Part shown: in pieces, positions 27,296 to 38,738 of the stretch
Position numbering within the stretch: the stretch's first letter is position 1
Layout of the letters: every line of letters starts with the position of its first letter
From: Domibacillus sp. DTU_2020_1001157_1_SI_ALB_TIR_016
GTDB taxonomy: Bacteria > Bacillota > Bacilli > Bacillales > Domibacillaceae
Assembly (NCBI RefSeq): GCF_032341995.1
Contig: NZ_CP135439.1
Location: forward strand, 2,621,001 to 2,685,000
Direction: 5' to 3'
Length of the DNA: 64,000 bases
Translations under genes and position numbers: made by a program
The notes under the pieces: model-generated
Told to the model about the DNA's origin: nothing
Database searches by the model: none
The model's input: only the letters and a program-made list of their open reading frames with translations

Positions 27296-27364
27296 ATGTT
27301 AAGAACAATTTTAATGATCATTGGGGCTATCGTTGTCATATCATGGATTGTATCTATGCTCTAA
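27296..27364 (+). CDS. 22-residue hydrophobic membrane peptide
   Basis: The ATG follows GGGGTGAACGG, a good ribosome-binding site, and the frame is closed by a double stop just before a strong terminator. The product is almost wholly one membrane helix (Ile/Val/Leu-rich, with a Trp near residue 17) and a single N-terminal Arg. A sigma-B-like promoter lies about 35 bases upstream. I do not recognise a family. Promoter, ribosome-binding site, frame and terminator fit together as one transcription unit of about 140 bases, which makes it more likely real than chance. Confidence 0.55.
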   Translation: MLRTILMIIGAIVVISWIVSML

Positions 27365-27369
27365 TAAAC

Positions 27370-27404
27370 CAAAAAAGACCTTTCTGGTAGAAAGGTCTTT
27401 TTTT
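27370..27404. terminator. Terminator between the small peptide gene and leuD
   Basis: AAAAAAGACCTTT/AAAGGTCTTTTTT stem with a seven-base loop, between convergent genes. Confidence 0.9.
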
Positions 27405-27406
27405 AT

Positions 27407-28006
27407 TTAGCTGTATTGTTTACCGTATACTTTTTCTTCAAACTGGCGAATGCGGTCTTCAGCTGTTAACGTAACCGAGATCTCATCCCAGCCATTCAAC
27501 AACATTTTCTTCCAGTACGGATCAATGTCAAAGTGAGCTTTAAAGCCGCTGTCATCACTCACTGATTGCTCTTCAAGGTTAATATGAAGTTTAAAGCCCG
27601 GTGTGGAAGATTTTTGAAGCAGGGTTTCCACTTCCTCATCCGTCAACTTTACGGCAAGAATTCCGTTTTTAACACTATTGTTGTAGAAGATGTCCGCGTA
27701 GCTCGGTGCAATAATAACGCGGAAGCCATAATCAAGCAAAGCCCACGGAGCATGCTCACGTGAAGAGCCGCATCCAAAGTTTTCACCGGCCACTAGAATT
27801 TCGGAATCCGCAAATTGCGGGTCATTTAAAATAAAATCCTCTCGTTTGTTGCCATCATCATCAAAACGCCAGTTGTAAAAAACAAATTGGCCAAAACCTT
27901 GACGTTCGATGCGCTTTAAAAACTGTTTCGGAATAATTTGATCCGTATCGATATTTGCCCGGTTAATCGGGCACACTGTTCCTGTAAATTGATTGATCGG
28001 TTCCAT
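27407..28006 (-). CDS. leuD: 3-isopropylmalate dehydratase small subunit
   Basis: LeuD pairs with LeuC to isomerise 2- to 3-isopropylmalate in leucine synthesis. The 199-residue product carries the swivelling domain with the substrate loop GCGSSREHAPWAL near residues 77-89. It is the last gene of the ilv-leu operon, 15 bases after leuC, followed by a bidirectional terminator. Confidence 0.95.
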   Translation of the reverse strand: MEPINQFTGTVCPINRANIDTDQIIPKQFLKRIERQGFGQFVFYNWRFDDDGNKREDFILNDPQFADSEILVAGENFGCGSSREHAPWALLDYGFRVIIAPSYADIFYNNSVKNGILAVKLTDEEVETLLQKSSTPGFKLHINLEEQSVSDDSGFKAHFDIDPYWKKMLLNGWDEISVTLTAEDRIRQFEEKVYGKQYS

Positions 28007-28021
28007 AACGGCTCCTCCTTC

Positions 28022-29434
28022 TTATTGGTTTACGCCTGCTAGTTCACGTACATCTGTAAAACGGCCCGTAACCGCCGCAGCTGCCGCCATTGAGGGGCTG
28101 ACAAGGTGCGTGCGGGCGCCGCTGCCTTGACGGCCTTCAAAATTACGGTTAGATGTAGAAGCACAGCGTTTGCCCGGAGGCACAATGTCATCATTCATAG
28201 CAAGGCACATTGAACAGCCTGACTCACGCCACTCAAATCCGGCATTGATAAAAATTTGATCCAGTCCTTCTGCTTCCGCCTGCTGTTTAACCGTTTGAGA
28301 ACCAGGAACAACAATAGCTGTTACATGATCCTGTACTTTGCGTCCTTTTGCCACTTCTGCAGCAGCACGCAAATCGCTTAAACGAGAGTTTGTGCAGGAA
28401 CCAATAAATACATAATCAACCGGAATTTCAGTTAATTTCGTACCCGATTCAAGTCCCATATACTCAAGCGCATGGCGTACAGATTCTTTGTCCGCTTCTC
28501 GTTCAAAGTTATCCGGTGACGGAACAACACCTGAAATACCGCTGCCCATTGATGGGTTCGTTCCCCATGTCATTTGCGGCTCAATTTCTGCAGTGTCGAT
28601 TTCCAGCGTTTTGTCATATTCTGCACCTTCATCAGATGCAAGAGCAAGCCAAGTTTTCGCTGCTTCTTCAAACTCTTCACCCTGTGGTGCATAACGACGG
28701 CCGCGTAAATATTCAACAGTCGTCATATCTGGGCTGACAAGACCTGCACGTGCTCCAGCTTCGATGGACATGTTGCAGATTGTCATGCGCTCCTCCATAG
28801 AAAGAGAGCGAATAGCTTCACCTGTGAATTCCATTACATAGCCCGTCCCGGCATTTACACCAAACTTTGCAATAATCGCTAATATAATGTCTTTCGCTTG
28901 AACACCAAAACCAAGCTTGCCATTTACTTTAATTTGCAATGTTTTCGGCTTCTTTTGCCAAATCGTCTGGGTAGCAAGTACGTGTTCTACTTCACTTGTT
29001 CCGATACCGAAAGCAAGTGCACCAAACGCACCATGCGTTGATGTATGGCTGTCGCCGCAGACGATTGTTTTGCCCGGCTGTGTAAGACCAAGCTGCGGCC
29101 CGATAACGTGCACAATCCCTTGGTCTGGGTGATCAATATCGGCTAATTCAATGCCGAACTCACGGCAGTTTTGTTTTAATGTTTCCATCTGTGTTTTGGA
29201 AATTGGGTCATTAACAATGTGGCGATTGATTGTTGGAACGTTGTGATCCATAGTGGCGTATGTTAAATCGGGCCGTCTGACACGGCGTCCGTTCATACGT
29301 AATCCTTCAAATGCCTGTGGTGATGTCACTTCGTGGACAAGATGCAAATCGATGTAGAGCAGATCCGGCTTCCCTTCTTCTCTGCTTACAACGTGATTTT
29401 CCCAAATTTTTTCGATAACCGTTTTTTTCGTCAT
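28022..29434 (-). CDS. leuC: 3-isopropylmalate dehydratase large subunit
   Basis: A 470-residue aconitase-family protein with a 4Fe-4S cluster. Cluster cysteines are in the GSCTNSR segment (near residue 347) and the CSMC segment (near 407-410); the [22 protein letters not shown] signature region is present around 128-150. It lies between leuB and leuD. A hairpin-rich spacer of about 100 bases separates it from leuB. Confidence 0.95.
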   Translation of the reverse strand: MTKKTVIEKIWENHVVSREEGKPDLLYIDLHLVHEVTSPQAFEGLRMNGRRVRRPDLTYATMDHNVPTINRHIVNDPISKTQMETLKQNCREFGIELADIDHPDQGIVHVIGPQLGLTQPGKTIVCGDSHTSTHGAFGALAFGIGTSEVEHVLATQTIWQKKPKTLQIKVNGKLGFGVQAKDIILAIIAKFGVNAGTGYVMEFTGEAIRSLSMEERMTICNMSIEAGARAGLVSPDMTTVEYLRGRRYAPQGEEFEEAAKTWLALASDEGAEYDKTLEIDTAEIEPQMTWGTNPSMGSGISGVVPSPDNFEREADKESVRHALEYMGLESGTKLTEIPVDYVFIGSCTNSRLSDLRAAAEVAKGRKVQDHVTAIVVPGSQTVKQQAEAEGLDQIFINAGFEWRESGCSMCLAMNDDIVPPGKRCASTSNRNFEGRQGSGARTHLVSPSMAAAAAVTGRFTDVRELAGVNQ

Positions 29435-29465
29435 TGTACAGCCCCCCTCTTATGTGCATTTTGAT

Positions 29466-29520
29466 AAAAAACGAGGACCCCGCCTTCTTCTGCAAATGTT
29501 ACAGAAGAAGGTTGAATCCA
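29466..29520 (-). other. Hairpin in the leuB-leuC spacer
   Basis: CCTTCTTCTG/CAGAAGAAGG perfect 10-bp stem with a nine-base loop; on the minus strand a T6 run lies about a dozen bases past it. Possible attenuator or mRNA-processing element. Confidence 0.45.
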
Positions 29521-29533
29521 CGTGGCGTTTCCT

Positions 29534-30643
29534 TTACATGTATACAACTTCGCCGGCCGATGCTGTTGTTTCTTCAGCGATACGGCTTGTAACAAGCTCA
29601 ATCATTTTATCTGTTCCTACCACTGTGCTGCCTTCCATTTGCAAGTCTGGTGTGCAGTATCCGTCATTTAAAATAGATTGCACAGCCCGCTCAATGGCTT
29701 CACCTTCAGCGCGCATATCCAGTGAATATTTCAGCATAAGAGCAGTGGACAGAATCATAGCCAACGGATTCGCTTTGTTCTGGCCGGCAATATCTGGTGC
29801 CGAACCGTGAACCGGCTCATACAGCCCAAGGCCGCTTTCCGATAAACTTGCCGATGGCAGCATGCCAAGTGAACCTGTAATCATGGACGCTTCATCGCTT
29901 AAGATATCGCCGAATAAGTTTTCTGTTACGATAACGTCAAACTGGCCCGGACTAGAAATCAGCTTCATAGCTGCCGCATCAACGTACATATGGTCAACTG
30001 TAACCTCTGGATAGTCTGCTGCTTTTTCATTGACAATTTCACGCCACATCCGGCTCGACTCCAGCACGTTGGCTTTATCAACGGATGTAAGCCGCCCATC
30101 ACGTGCTTTTGCGAATTCGAATGCTTTAATAACGATGCGCTCGATTTCCGCCCGTGTATATTGAAGAGTATCCACTACGACTTCGTTGTTTTCACCGCGG
30201 CGTTCGCTCGGTTTCCCGAAGTACAGGCCGCCCGTCAATTCACGCACGATGAGCATATTGACCTTTCCGGCAATTTCAGGCTTTAGCGGAGAAGATTGCA
30301 CAAGCGTTTGGAATGATGGAATCGGACGCAAGTTGGCAAATAAGCCAAGCTCCTTCCGAATAGCAAGCAGGCCGCGCTCCGGGCGTTGGGCCGACGGCAG
30401 GCTGTCCCATTTAGGACCTCCTACCGCACCGAGCAAAATCGCGTCACTTTCTTTGGCAAGTGCCAGCGTTGATTCTGGCAGCGGCGTCCCGTGCGAATCA
30501 ATTGCAGCACCCCCAATATCAGCGTATTCTATCTCAAATTCGTGGCCAAAGCGTTTACCGACTGCTTCAAGAGCAGACGCGGCACCTGATGCGATTTCCC
30601 GGCCGATTCCATCGCCCGGCAAAATGGCAATTTTCTTCTTCAC
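29534..30643 (-). CDS. leuB: 3-isopropylmalate dehydrogenase
   Basis: A 369-residue NAD-dependent beta-decarboxylating dehydrogenase that oxidises 3-isopropylmalate. Visible landmarks are the N-terminal PGDGIGREI, the ELTGGLYFG loop (near residue 135) and the conserved NLFGDILSDEASMITGSLGMLPSA region (about 243-266). It directly follows ilvC, with 51 bases between; leuA, which precedes leuB in most Bacillus operons, is absent from this gap. Confidence 0.95.
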   Translation of the reverse strand: MKKKIAILPGDGIGREIASGAASALEAVGKRFGHEFEIEYADIGGAAIDSHGTPLPESTLALAKESDAILLGAVGGPKWDSLPSAQRPERGLLAIRKELGLFANLRPIPSFQTLVQSSPLKPEIAGKVNMLIVRELTGGLYFGKPSERRGENNEVVVDTLQYTRAEIERIVIKAFEFAKARDGRLTSVDKANVLESSRMWREIVNEKAADYPEVTVDHMYVDAAAMKLISSPGQFDVIVTENLFGDILSDEASMITGSLGMLPSASLSESGLGLYEPVHGSAPDIAGQNKANPLAMILSTALMLKYSLDMRAEGEAIERAVQSILNDGYCTPDLQMEGSTVVGTDKMIELVTSRIAEETTASAGEVVYM

Positions 30644-30694
30644 GTAAATCCCTCCGTTGCTTGAAATAACTTCTTTAAACTAGTTGAAAAACGA

Positions 30695-32266
<1,572 letters not shown>

Positions 32267-32270
<4 letters not shown>

Positions 32271-34006
32271 TGCGGTTTCACCCCGATCATTTCATGAAGT
32301 CCTTTGCCTGGTGCGATCATCGGATAAACCATTTCTTTCGGTTTAATACGGCAATCGATCAATACAGGCTCGTTATCTGTCAGCGTTTCACGCATAACTT
32401 TTTCTGCTTCTTCCTCTGTTGTAACGACATAGCCGCGAATGCCATAAGCATCGGCCAGTTTAACAAAGTCCGGCTGAACCGGAATCAATGATTGAGAATA
32501 CCGCTCTTCGTAAAATGTTTCCTGCCACTGGCGTACCATACCAAGCGCCTGGTTATTATAAATGACAATTTTAACCGGCAGCTTCAATTCTGCAACAAGT
32601 CCAAGCTCCTGCAAAGTCATTTGGAAGCCTGCGTCACCGGCTACCGCCACGACTGTTTTATCCGGCTTTGCAATTTGCGCGCCGATCGCAGATGGGAAAC
32701 CAAAGCCCATTGTTCCAAGCCCACCTGATGTTACCCATTGGTCTGGTTTTTTGAATCCGTAGTATTGCGCTGTCCACATCTGGTGCTGGCCAACATCTGT
32801 TGTGACTACTGCGTCTCCATTCGTTACATTATGAATAATGCGCATTAATGATTGAGGAGAGATGCCTTCCCCGCCTTCTGTATTCCAAAGCGGATTGTCT
32901 TCCTTGTCTTTTTGAAGCTTTTGGCGCCATTCTTCTGCCTGCGGCACTTCTAGATCAAGGCTGAGAATTTTTTTCAAGGCTTCTCTTGCATCCGCTACGA
33001 TTGGGATATGGGTTGGAACGTTTTTGCCAATCTCTGCCGGGTCGATATCAATATGCGCGACCGTTGCATTCGGAGCAAAATGAACCAGATTTCCAGTTAA
33101 GCGGTCATCGAAGCGAGCGCCGATGTTGATCAACAGGTCTGCTTCATAAAGAGCTGTGTTGGCCGCGTATGTTCCATGCATTCCGCCCATTCCAAGGAAC
33201 AGTGGATGATCAGCTGGAAATCCGCCAAGGCCAAGCAGTGTGTTTACAACTGGAATTTGCATTTTTTCGACAAATTCGAGCAATTCTCCAGATGCTTTTG
33301 CAAAAAGAACACCTGCACCAGCTAAAATAACCGGCTTTTTCGCTTTTGCGAGCGCACCGCGAAGCTTTTTCACCTGGAGGCTGTTCGGTTTAAAGTTCGG
33401 CTGGTATCCCGGCAGATTCAGTTCATCTACAAATTCTGCATTCCCGATTGTCGTTGCAATGTCCTTTGGAATATCGATTAAAACAGGACCCGGACGGCCA
33501 GTTGTAGCAATGTGGAAAGCTTCATGGACGATTCTTGGAAGATCTTCCATTGAGCGAACCTGATAGTTGTGTTTTGTAATTGGCATTGTAATACCGATTA
33601 CATCAGCTTCCTGGAATGCATCTGATCCGATGACGCCAGTGGCTACCTGTCCTGTAAAGATTACAAGCGGCAGAGAATCCATCATGGCATCCGCAATACC
33701 CGTTACAAGGTTTGTTGCTCCAGGACCAGATGTGGCCAATACAACACCTGGTTTGCCAGAAACACGGGCATATCCTTCTGCTGCATGGATAGCTGCCTGC
33801 TCATGCCGGGCAAGAATGTGACGGATCGGATTTTTATAAAGTGCATCATATAATGGAAGAACCGCACCGCCTGGATAACCAAACATCACTTCTACGTTTT
33901 CATTTTTCAATGTTTCGACAAATAGGTCGGCACCATTCATTGGCTCTGTTCTTTTAACTGGTTCATTTTCAAATTTCAATTCCGGTGCTTTTGCATTTTG
34001 ACTCAT
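32267..34006 (-). CDS. ilvB: Acetolactate synthase large (catalytic) subunit
   Basis: A 579-residue thiamine-diphosphate enzyme, first committed step in branched-chain amino-acid synthesis. The active-site glutamate lies in [17 protein letters not shown], and the ThDP motif [12 protein letters not shown] near residue 455 contains the diphosphate/metal binding start. TTTGGAGGAG fits the ATG at 34006; a longer frame exists but is unlikely. The gene is preceded by a T-box leader. Confidence 0.96.
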
Positions 34007-34084
34007 TTTGATCTCCTCCAAATAATGGTTTTTTGTCCGTATTGGCAAGAGGGTTCTTCTTTACAAAGGTACAAATACCCGTTT

Positions 34085-34385
34085 TAAAGCAAAAAGAAAA
34101 GTCCTTTCACGCCTGCGACTGCCGAAACAGCAACGCAGGGGTGAAAAGACTTCTCCTTTTCACGGTACCACCCTGATTCACGAATTTTCTTACAAAAATC
34201 CGCCTTATGAACCGATAACCGGCTCGTTTTGGTAACGGGTAGCTCAGCACCCGGCTTTTCCTACTGGATGACGTTCAGAAAAGCACTCAGAGGGGATGTC
34301 GCGATTAGGATGCACTCCCGGCTCTCAGCTATAACCGGTTCTCTGTGAAATGCAGTTCCTAACACTTTTTCCTCGTCAACGATTT
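34085..34385 (-). ncRNA. T-box leader of the ilvB-ilvH-ilvC-leuBCD operon
   Basis: On the minus strand the diagnostic T-box sequence GGGTGGTACCG is at about 34160-34175, followed by a strong terminator hairpin (CGCCTGCG/CGCAGGGG arms, T-rich tail, about 34092-34155) that competes with the antiterminator. Stem I lies near 34380-34290: the TTAGGA/TCCTAA helix closes above a specifier loop reading GCGACATCCCC. The codon is probably ATC (Ile), since it sits where the specifier is found in well-known T-boxes; a CTC (Leu) nearby cannot be excluded. Uncharged tRNA would switch the downstream operon on. Confidence 0.88.
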
Positions 34386-34401
34386 ATATGCAATACATAT
34401 G

Positions 34402-36069
34402 TTAAATTTTCATAACTCCGCCGGTATTAGCAGAAGTAACAAGCTTAGAATAACGAGCAAGCCAGCCTTTTTTAATTTTCGGCTCCGGCTGTACAAAATC
34501 TGCACGGCGTGCTGCCAGCTCTTCTTCTGACAAGTCAACGTTCAGTGTACGATTTGTCAGGTCAATTTTGATTCGGTCGCCATTATGGATAAAAGCAATT
34601 GGTCCGCCTTCAGCTGCTTCTGGTGAAACGTGTCCGATTGAAATACCACGTGATGCACCAGAGAAACGGCCGTCTGTCATAAGCGCGACTTTTGTCGAAA
34701 GTCCACGGCCAGCGATCGCTGATGTTGGAGTCAGCATCTCCGGCATACCCGGTCCGCCTTTTGGCCCTTCATACCGGATTACGACGACGTGGCCTTCTCT
34801 AACGGTTCCATTATTGATGTTCTCAATAGCTTCTTCCTGCGAGTCAAATACGATTGCTTCTCCATCAAATGTTTTAATAGATGGATCAACGGCTCCTACT
34901 TTAATAACTCCGCCAAGCGGGGCAATATTTCCGTATAGAATGGAAAGGCCGCCGACTGGGCTGTATGGATCTTCTTTCGTCCGAATTACGTTTGTATTCG
35001 TGATATGGGCATCTTTAACATTTTCATAAACGGTTTTGCCCGTGATCGTCAAGCGATCGCCGTCAATGCCATTTTCAAGCACGCACAGTTCACGGATAAT
35101 CGCGCTGATGCCGCCTGCTTTATTAACATCATCCATTGTGTAGTCTGATGCTGGACTTATTTTTGCCAAATATGGAATTCTATTGGCTACTTCATTTATA
35201 CGATTTAAATCATACTCAATTTCTGCTTCATTTGCAATGGCTAATGTGTGAAGAACTGTATTTGTTGAACCGCCCATCGCCATATCAAGAGCAAAAGCAT
35301 CATCAATCGCCCGTTCTGTTACGATGTCACGCGGTTTTAAATCATTTTCAATTGCGTTCATCAAGTATCCGACTGCTTCTTTAATTAAACGGTGGCGTTC
35401 AGGACTAGTTGCCACAATCGTTGCGTTTCCAGGCGGTGTAAGCCCGAGCATTTCCATCAACGAGTTCATGGAGTTAGCGGTAAACATCCCTGAACAAGAC
35501 CCGCAAGTCGGACAAGCATTCGACTCGATATCGAGCAGCTCTTCCGCTGACATTTTGCCGGAAAGGTGAGCTCCGACTCCTTCAAATACAGACGTCAGCG
35601 TTAATGGTTTCCCTGTGGAAGAAACGCCGCCTTCCATCGGTCCTCCTGACACAAACACAGCTGGTACGTTTGTCCGCACAGCGGCCATAAGCATACCTGG
35701 TGTAATTTTGTCACAGTTTGGAATGTAAAACACTCCGTCAAACCAATGCGCATTAATGACTGTTTCAGCTGAATCGGCAATCAGCTCGCGGCTTGGAAGA
35801 GAATAACGCATGCCAATATGGCCCATTGCGATACCGTCATCTACGCCGATTGTATTAAACTCGAACGGAACGCCGCCAGCTTCACGAATCTCTTTTTTTA
35901 CGACTTCAGCAAATTTGTTTAAGTGAACGTGTCCTGGAATAATATCTATATAGGAATTACATACGCCGATAAATGGCTTATGTAAATCCGCCGTTTTTAC
36001 ACCAGCAGCATACAACAAGCTACGGTGCGGGGCACGTTCAACCCCTTTTTTAATCATATCACTGCGCAT
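34402..36069 (-). CDS. ilvD: Dihydroxy-acid dehydratase
   Basis: IlvD dehydrates dihydroxy acids to the keto-acid precursors of valine, leucine and isoleucine. The 555-residue product has the iron-sulfur cysteines in the NCDKI (near residue 119) and [10 protein letters not shown] (near 190-199) segments. It lies just upstream of the T-box leader, in the same direction as the rest of the pathway, but has its own promoter with two CodY-like boxes nearby. Confidence 0.95.
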   Translation of the reverse strand: MRSDMIKKGVERAPHRSLLYAAGVKTADLHKPFIGVCNSYIDIIPGHVHLNKFAEVVKKEIREAGGVPFEFNTIGVDDGIAMGHIGMRYSLPSRELIADSAETVINAHWFDGVFYIPNCDKITPGMLMAAVRTNVPAVFVSGGPMEGGVSSTGKPLTLTSVFEGVGAHLSGKMSAEELLDIESNACPTCGSCSGMFTANSMNSLMEMLGLTPPGNATIVATSPERHRLIKEAVGYLMNAIENDLKPRDIVTERAIDDAFALDMAMGGSTNTVLHTLAIANEAEIEYDLNRINEVANRIPYLAKISPASDYTMDDVNKAGGISAIIRELCVLENGIDGDRLTITGKTVYENVKDAHITNTNVIRTKEDPYSPVGGLSILYGNIAPLGGVIKVGAVDPSIKTFDGEAIVFDSQEEAIENINNGTVREGHVVVIRYEGPKGGPGMPEMLTPTSAIAGRGLSTKVALMTDGRFSGASRGISIGHVSPEAAEGGPIAFIHNGDRIKIDLTNRTLNVDLSEEELAARRADFVQPEPKIKKGWLARYSKLVTSANTGGVMKI

Positions 36070-36129
36070 TGTATCTCCCCCATGATGACTTGCCTTTCAA
36101 ATTGCTCAATAATCTGTAAAAATCATTTA

Positions 36130-36144
36130 TTTAATCTGAAAATT
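36130..36144 (-). promoter_or_regulatory. CodY-like box downstream of the ilvD promoter
   Basis: On the minus strand AATTTTCAGATTAAA matches the CodY consensus AATTTTCWGAAAATT at 11 of 15 positions. Confidence 0.4.
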
Positions 36145-36164
36145 AAGTTTATATTGTGGTCACA

Positions 36165-36193
36165 ATAATACCGCTCTTTTCGACTTTGGTCAA
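36165..36193 (-). promoter_or_regulatory. Sigma-A promoter of ilvD
   Basis: TTGACC (36188-36193), 17 bases, TATTAT (36165-36170) on the minus strand. Confidence 0.75.
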
Positions 36194-36207
36194 CACCTTT
36201 TCTGTCA

Positions 36208-36222
36208 AATTTTCTGACAAGA
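36208..36222 (+). promoter_or_regulatory. CodY-like box upstream of the ilvD promoter
   Basis: AATTTTCTGACAAGA matches the CodY consensus at 12 of 15 positions and lies just upstream of the -35. CodY sites are near-palindromic, so the strand is immaterial. Confidence 0.45.
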
Positions 36223-36244
36223 CTAAATTATTTTTAAAGTTTCT

Positions 36245-36500
36245 TTTTTGTGAACGCTTCCCGCTATGTATATGTAAAAAGACTGGTGAATAATCATCCA
36301 GATTAGAACGGCAGAAAAATAAAATGATTTGTTAAAGTACCTTTTTGTTTTTTGCATGCTAGAAGCGCGACATGTTTTGGGCCCACGGGCTCGCTTTTGC
36401 ATGGGACAGGTATTGATTCGTATCCGGCGTTATGCGGCTAAATCGGCTTGAACTGGCCTGCTAGTCCCATAGGCGGCTGCCCCTTTTCGACAATGGAAAC
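36245..36500. other. Intergenic stretch with unexplained GC-rich inverted repeats
   Basis: No gene of normal length. The part 36,355-36,490 is more GC-rich than its AT-rich surroundings and contains ATGGGAC/GTCCCAT arms about 50 bases apart, plus a GGGCCC-GGGCTC element. It does not match a riboswitch or small RNA that I recognise. Confidence 0.4.
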
Positions 36501-36506
36501 GTTCAT

Positions 36507-36540
36507 AAAAAAAGACTGACGACAAAGTCGTCAGTCTTAG
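36507..36540 (-). terminator. Terminator of the class A PBP gene
   Basis: AAGACTGACGAC/GTCGTCAGTCTT stem with a three-base loop, followed on the minus strand by T7. Confidence 0.92.
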
Positions 36541-36570
36541 GCGGGATGAATAAGCATCCGGCTTTCGTTT

Positions 36571-38529
36571 TTAAAACCATTCGTTCCATTTTTCTACGAT
36601 TCCATCATACCAATGTTCCTCTTCAGGCTTTGCATTGTCATCAATGGCGTCTACATCAAACGAAGTTTCTCCGATGTAAGGAAGAATCTTAGACACAACT
36701 TCACCAAATAACGGTACAGCCCCATCCGAACTGTTGGTTGTCATGTAATTTGTTTTACTTACTTCTTCTACGCCAACCCAGACAGCCCCTACCAGGTTCG
36801 GTGTGTATCCGACAAACCATTGGTCTTCAGTGCCGTCAATGCCTTCGATCGGCACTTGTGTAGAACCGGTTTTCCCGGCAATATCTACCCCATCTACCTG
36901 GGCGCGTTTGCCGGATCCCCTCTCTACTACCCCGAGAAGCATGGCTGTCATTTCGTCGGTTACTTCTTTTGACGTTACTTTAACTTCCTTCGGCTCCCAT
37001 TTTGGCTTGATTTCTCCTTCAGGGCCGATAATTTTTTGAATGAAAAATGTTTCTTTTCGAACACCGTCATTTGAAAACGCTGAATAGGCTTCAGCCATTT
37101 GAAGGGGGGACACACCAGGCGTAATATCACCAAGGGCTAACCCCAGCTTTGGATCTTTTGCCTCAAGGCCAAAACGCTCTAAGGAATTAACGCCTTTTGA
37201 CAGGCCAATTTGGTCTAAGAGCCAGACGGCCGGCACGTTCGCTGACTTTTCAATCGCCCGGTACATTGGCATTTCTCCTTCATACGTATCACTGTAGTTA
37301 GACGGAGAATACGCACCTTCACCTTTTCCAAAAGACATTTTTTCATCCACCAGCATATCGGTTGGTTTATAACCTTCTTCAAGAGCAGGCGTATATACAG
37401 CCAGCGGCTTAATGGTGGAGCCTGGTGACTTTTTCATCTGAGTAGCAAAGCTGAAGCCGCGGAAAACGTGTTCGCCCCGCCGGCCGACAACCCCTAAAAC
37501 GCCGCCGCTTTTTGGATCCATTAACACAGCCGCGCTTTGTGTATCTTCTCCGTTGACTGTTTGAGGGAAAACTGTACTGTTTTCATATACGTCTTCCAGC
37601 CCGGCCTGTACGTTTTGGTCCATCGCTGTATAAATATTGTAACCTTGCGACAGGAGATCGTCCTGCGTTAAACCGTAGCGTGAGATCGCTTCATTGATGA
37701 CAGCATCGGCGTAATGAGCGTACTTTCCTTTCAGCGGATCACCGCTTGCATCCTTGAGCGTTACTTCTGTATTGGCAGCTTCGTCTGCTTCATTCTCGGT
37801 AAGATAACCGTATTTCACCATCTGATTTAACACAACCTGGCGGCGGTCAACTGCGTTATCCATGCTGTCGATCGGATTGTAACGTGATGGCGCCTTTACC
37901 ATTCCGGCAAGCATAGACGACTCCGCAAGAGTCAGCTCGGAAACGTCTTTTCCAAAATATCTTTTAGCTGCGTTTTGCACTCCCCAAGCTCCATTTCCGA
38001 AATAGCTTGTATTCAAGTACATTTCTAAAATCTCTTCTTTTTTGTATACTTTTTCAATCTCAATAGCGAGAAACAATTCTTCTATTTTCCGCCGGTATGT
38101 TTTTTCCGGCGACAGAAGCGCGTTTTTCGTCAGCTGCTGCGTCAGCGTGCTGGCTCCCTGTACCCTTGAACCTGCCATAAGGTTGGTAAAGGCAGCACGG
38201 AAAATGCCTTTTACGTCAAACCCGCCATGTTCGTAAAAACGATTGTCTTCCACTGCCACAATCGCTTCCTGCAGATGCTCCGGCATTTTTTCGATCGATA
38301 CACTGTTCGTTCGGGTTGCAGAGAGTTTACTTGCTTTGTCTCCGTCTCTATCATAAATAATGGTTGACTGTGAGAGTCCTTGCTTTAATGTTTCCACGTC
38401 GGCGGATTTCATAAAATAAAAACCTGCACCAAGGCCTGCCAAAACAACGATTGCAGCAAGCAAAATAGCAATTTGGGTCAGGTGAAACTTTCGCCAGAGA
38501 GTTTGGATCATTCTCATAACTACTTTCAT
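36571..38529 (-). CDS. Class A penicillin-binding protein (PBP1A/PbpF-like)
   Basis: A 652-residue bifunctional peptidoglycan synthase. One membrane anchor lies at about 19-40. The glycosyltransferase domain has its catalytic Glu94 in EDNRFYEHGG and the GASTLTQQLTKN motif near 125-136. The transpeptidase domain has SxxK at 371-374 (STIK), SxN at 429-431 (SAN) and KTG at 553-555 (GKTGST). The tail is short and acidic, without the fibronectin domain of B. subtilis PBP1. It resembles PbpF or PbpG, which act in spore cortex or septal wall synthesis; I cannot decide between them. Monocistronic. Confidence 0.9.
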   Translation of the reverse strand: MKVVMRMIQTLWRKFHLTQIAILLAAIVVLAGLGAGFYFMKSADVETLKQGLSQSTIIYDRDGDKASKLSATRTNSVSIEKMPEHLQEAIVAVEDNRFYEHGGFDVKGIFRAAFTNLMAGSRVQGASTLTQQLTKNALLSPEKTYRRKIEELFLAIEIEKVYKKEEILEMYLNTSYFGNGAWGVQNAAKRYFGKDVSELTLAESSMLAGMVKAPSRYNPIDSMDNAVDRRQVVLNQMVKYGYLTENEADEAANTEVTLKDASGDPLKGKYAHYADAVINEAISRYGLTQDDLLSQGYNIYTAMDQNVQAGLEDVYENSTVFPQTVNGEDTQSAAVLMDPKSGGVLGVVGRRGEHVFRGFSFATQMKKSPGSTIKPLAVYTPALEEGYKPTDMLVDEKMSFGKGEGAYSPSNYSDTYEGEMPMYRAIEKSANVPAVWLLDQIGLSKGVNSLERFGLEAKDPKLGLALGDITPGVSPLQMAEAYSAFSNDGVRKETFFIQKIIGPEGEIKPKWEPKEVKVTSKEVTDEMTAMLLGVVERGSGKRAQVDGVDIAGKTGSTQVPIEGIDGTEDQWFVGYTPNLVGAVWVGVEEVSKTNYMTTNSSDGAVPLFGEVVSKILPYIGETSFDVDAIDDNAKPEEEHWYDGIVEKWNEWF

Positions 38530-38699
38530 TTTGTTTGGTTCCCTTCTTTGTGATACATGCGGCCTTTTCTCATTTTAAGCACATTTCGCTAAATTGCAAC
38601 GAATATGATAAAACAGGCCCTGTTTTCTAGTACGAATGAGAGGCTCAAAAGTTACATGCCTTTTTTTGGTACATAAAGCAGCTACCTGGCTACCTCCAT

Positions 38700-38738
38700 A
38701 AAAAAACAAGCAGTGCGCACGGCCCTGCTTGCTTATTT
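38700..38738 (-). terminator. Terminator of tatA
   Basis: CAAGCAG/CTGCTTG stem with an 11-base loop, followed by a T-rich run; overlaps the tatA stop. Confidence 0.75.
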
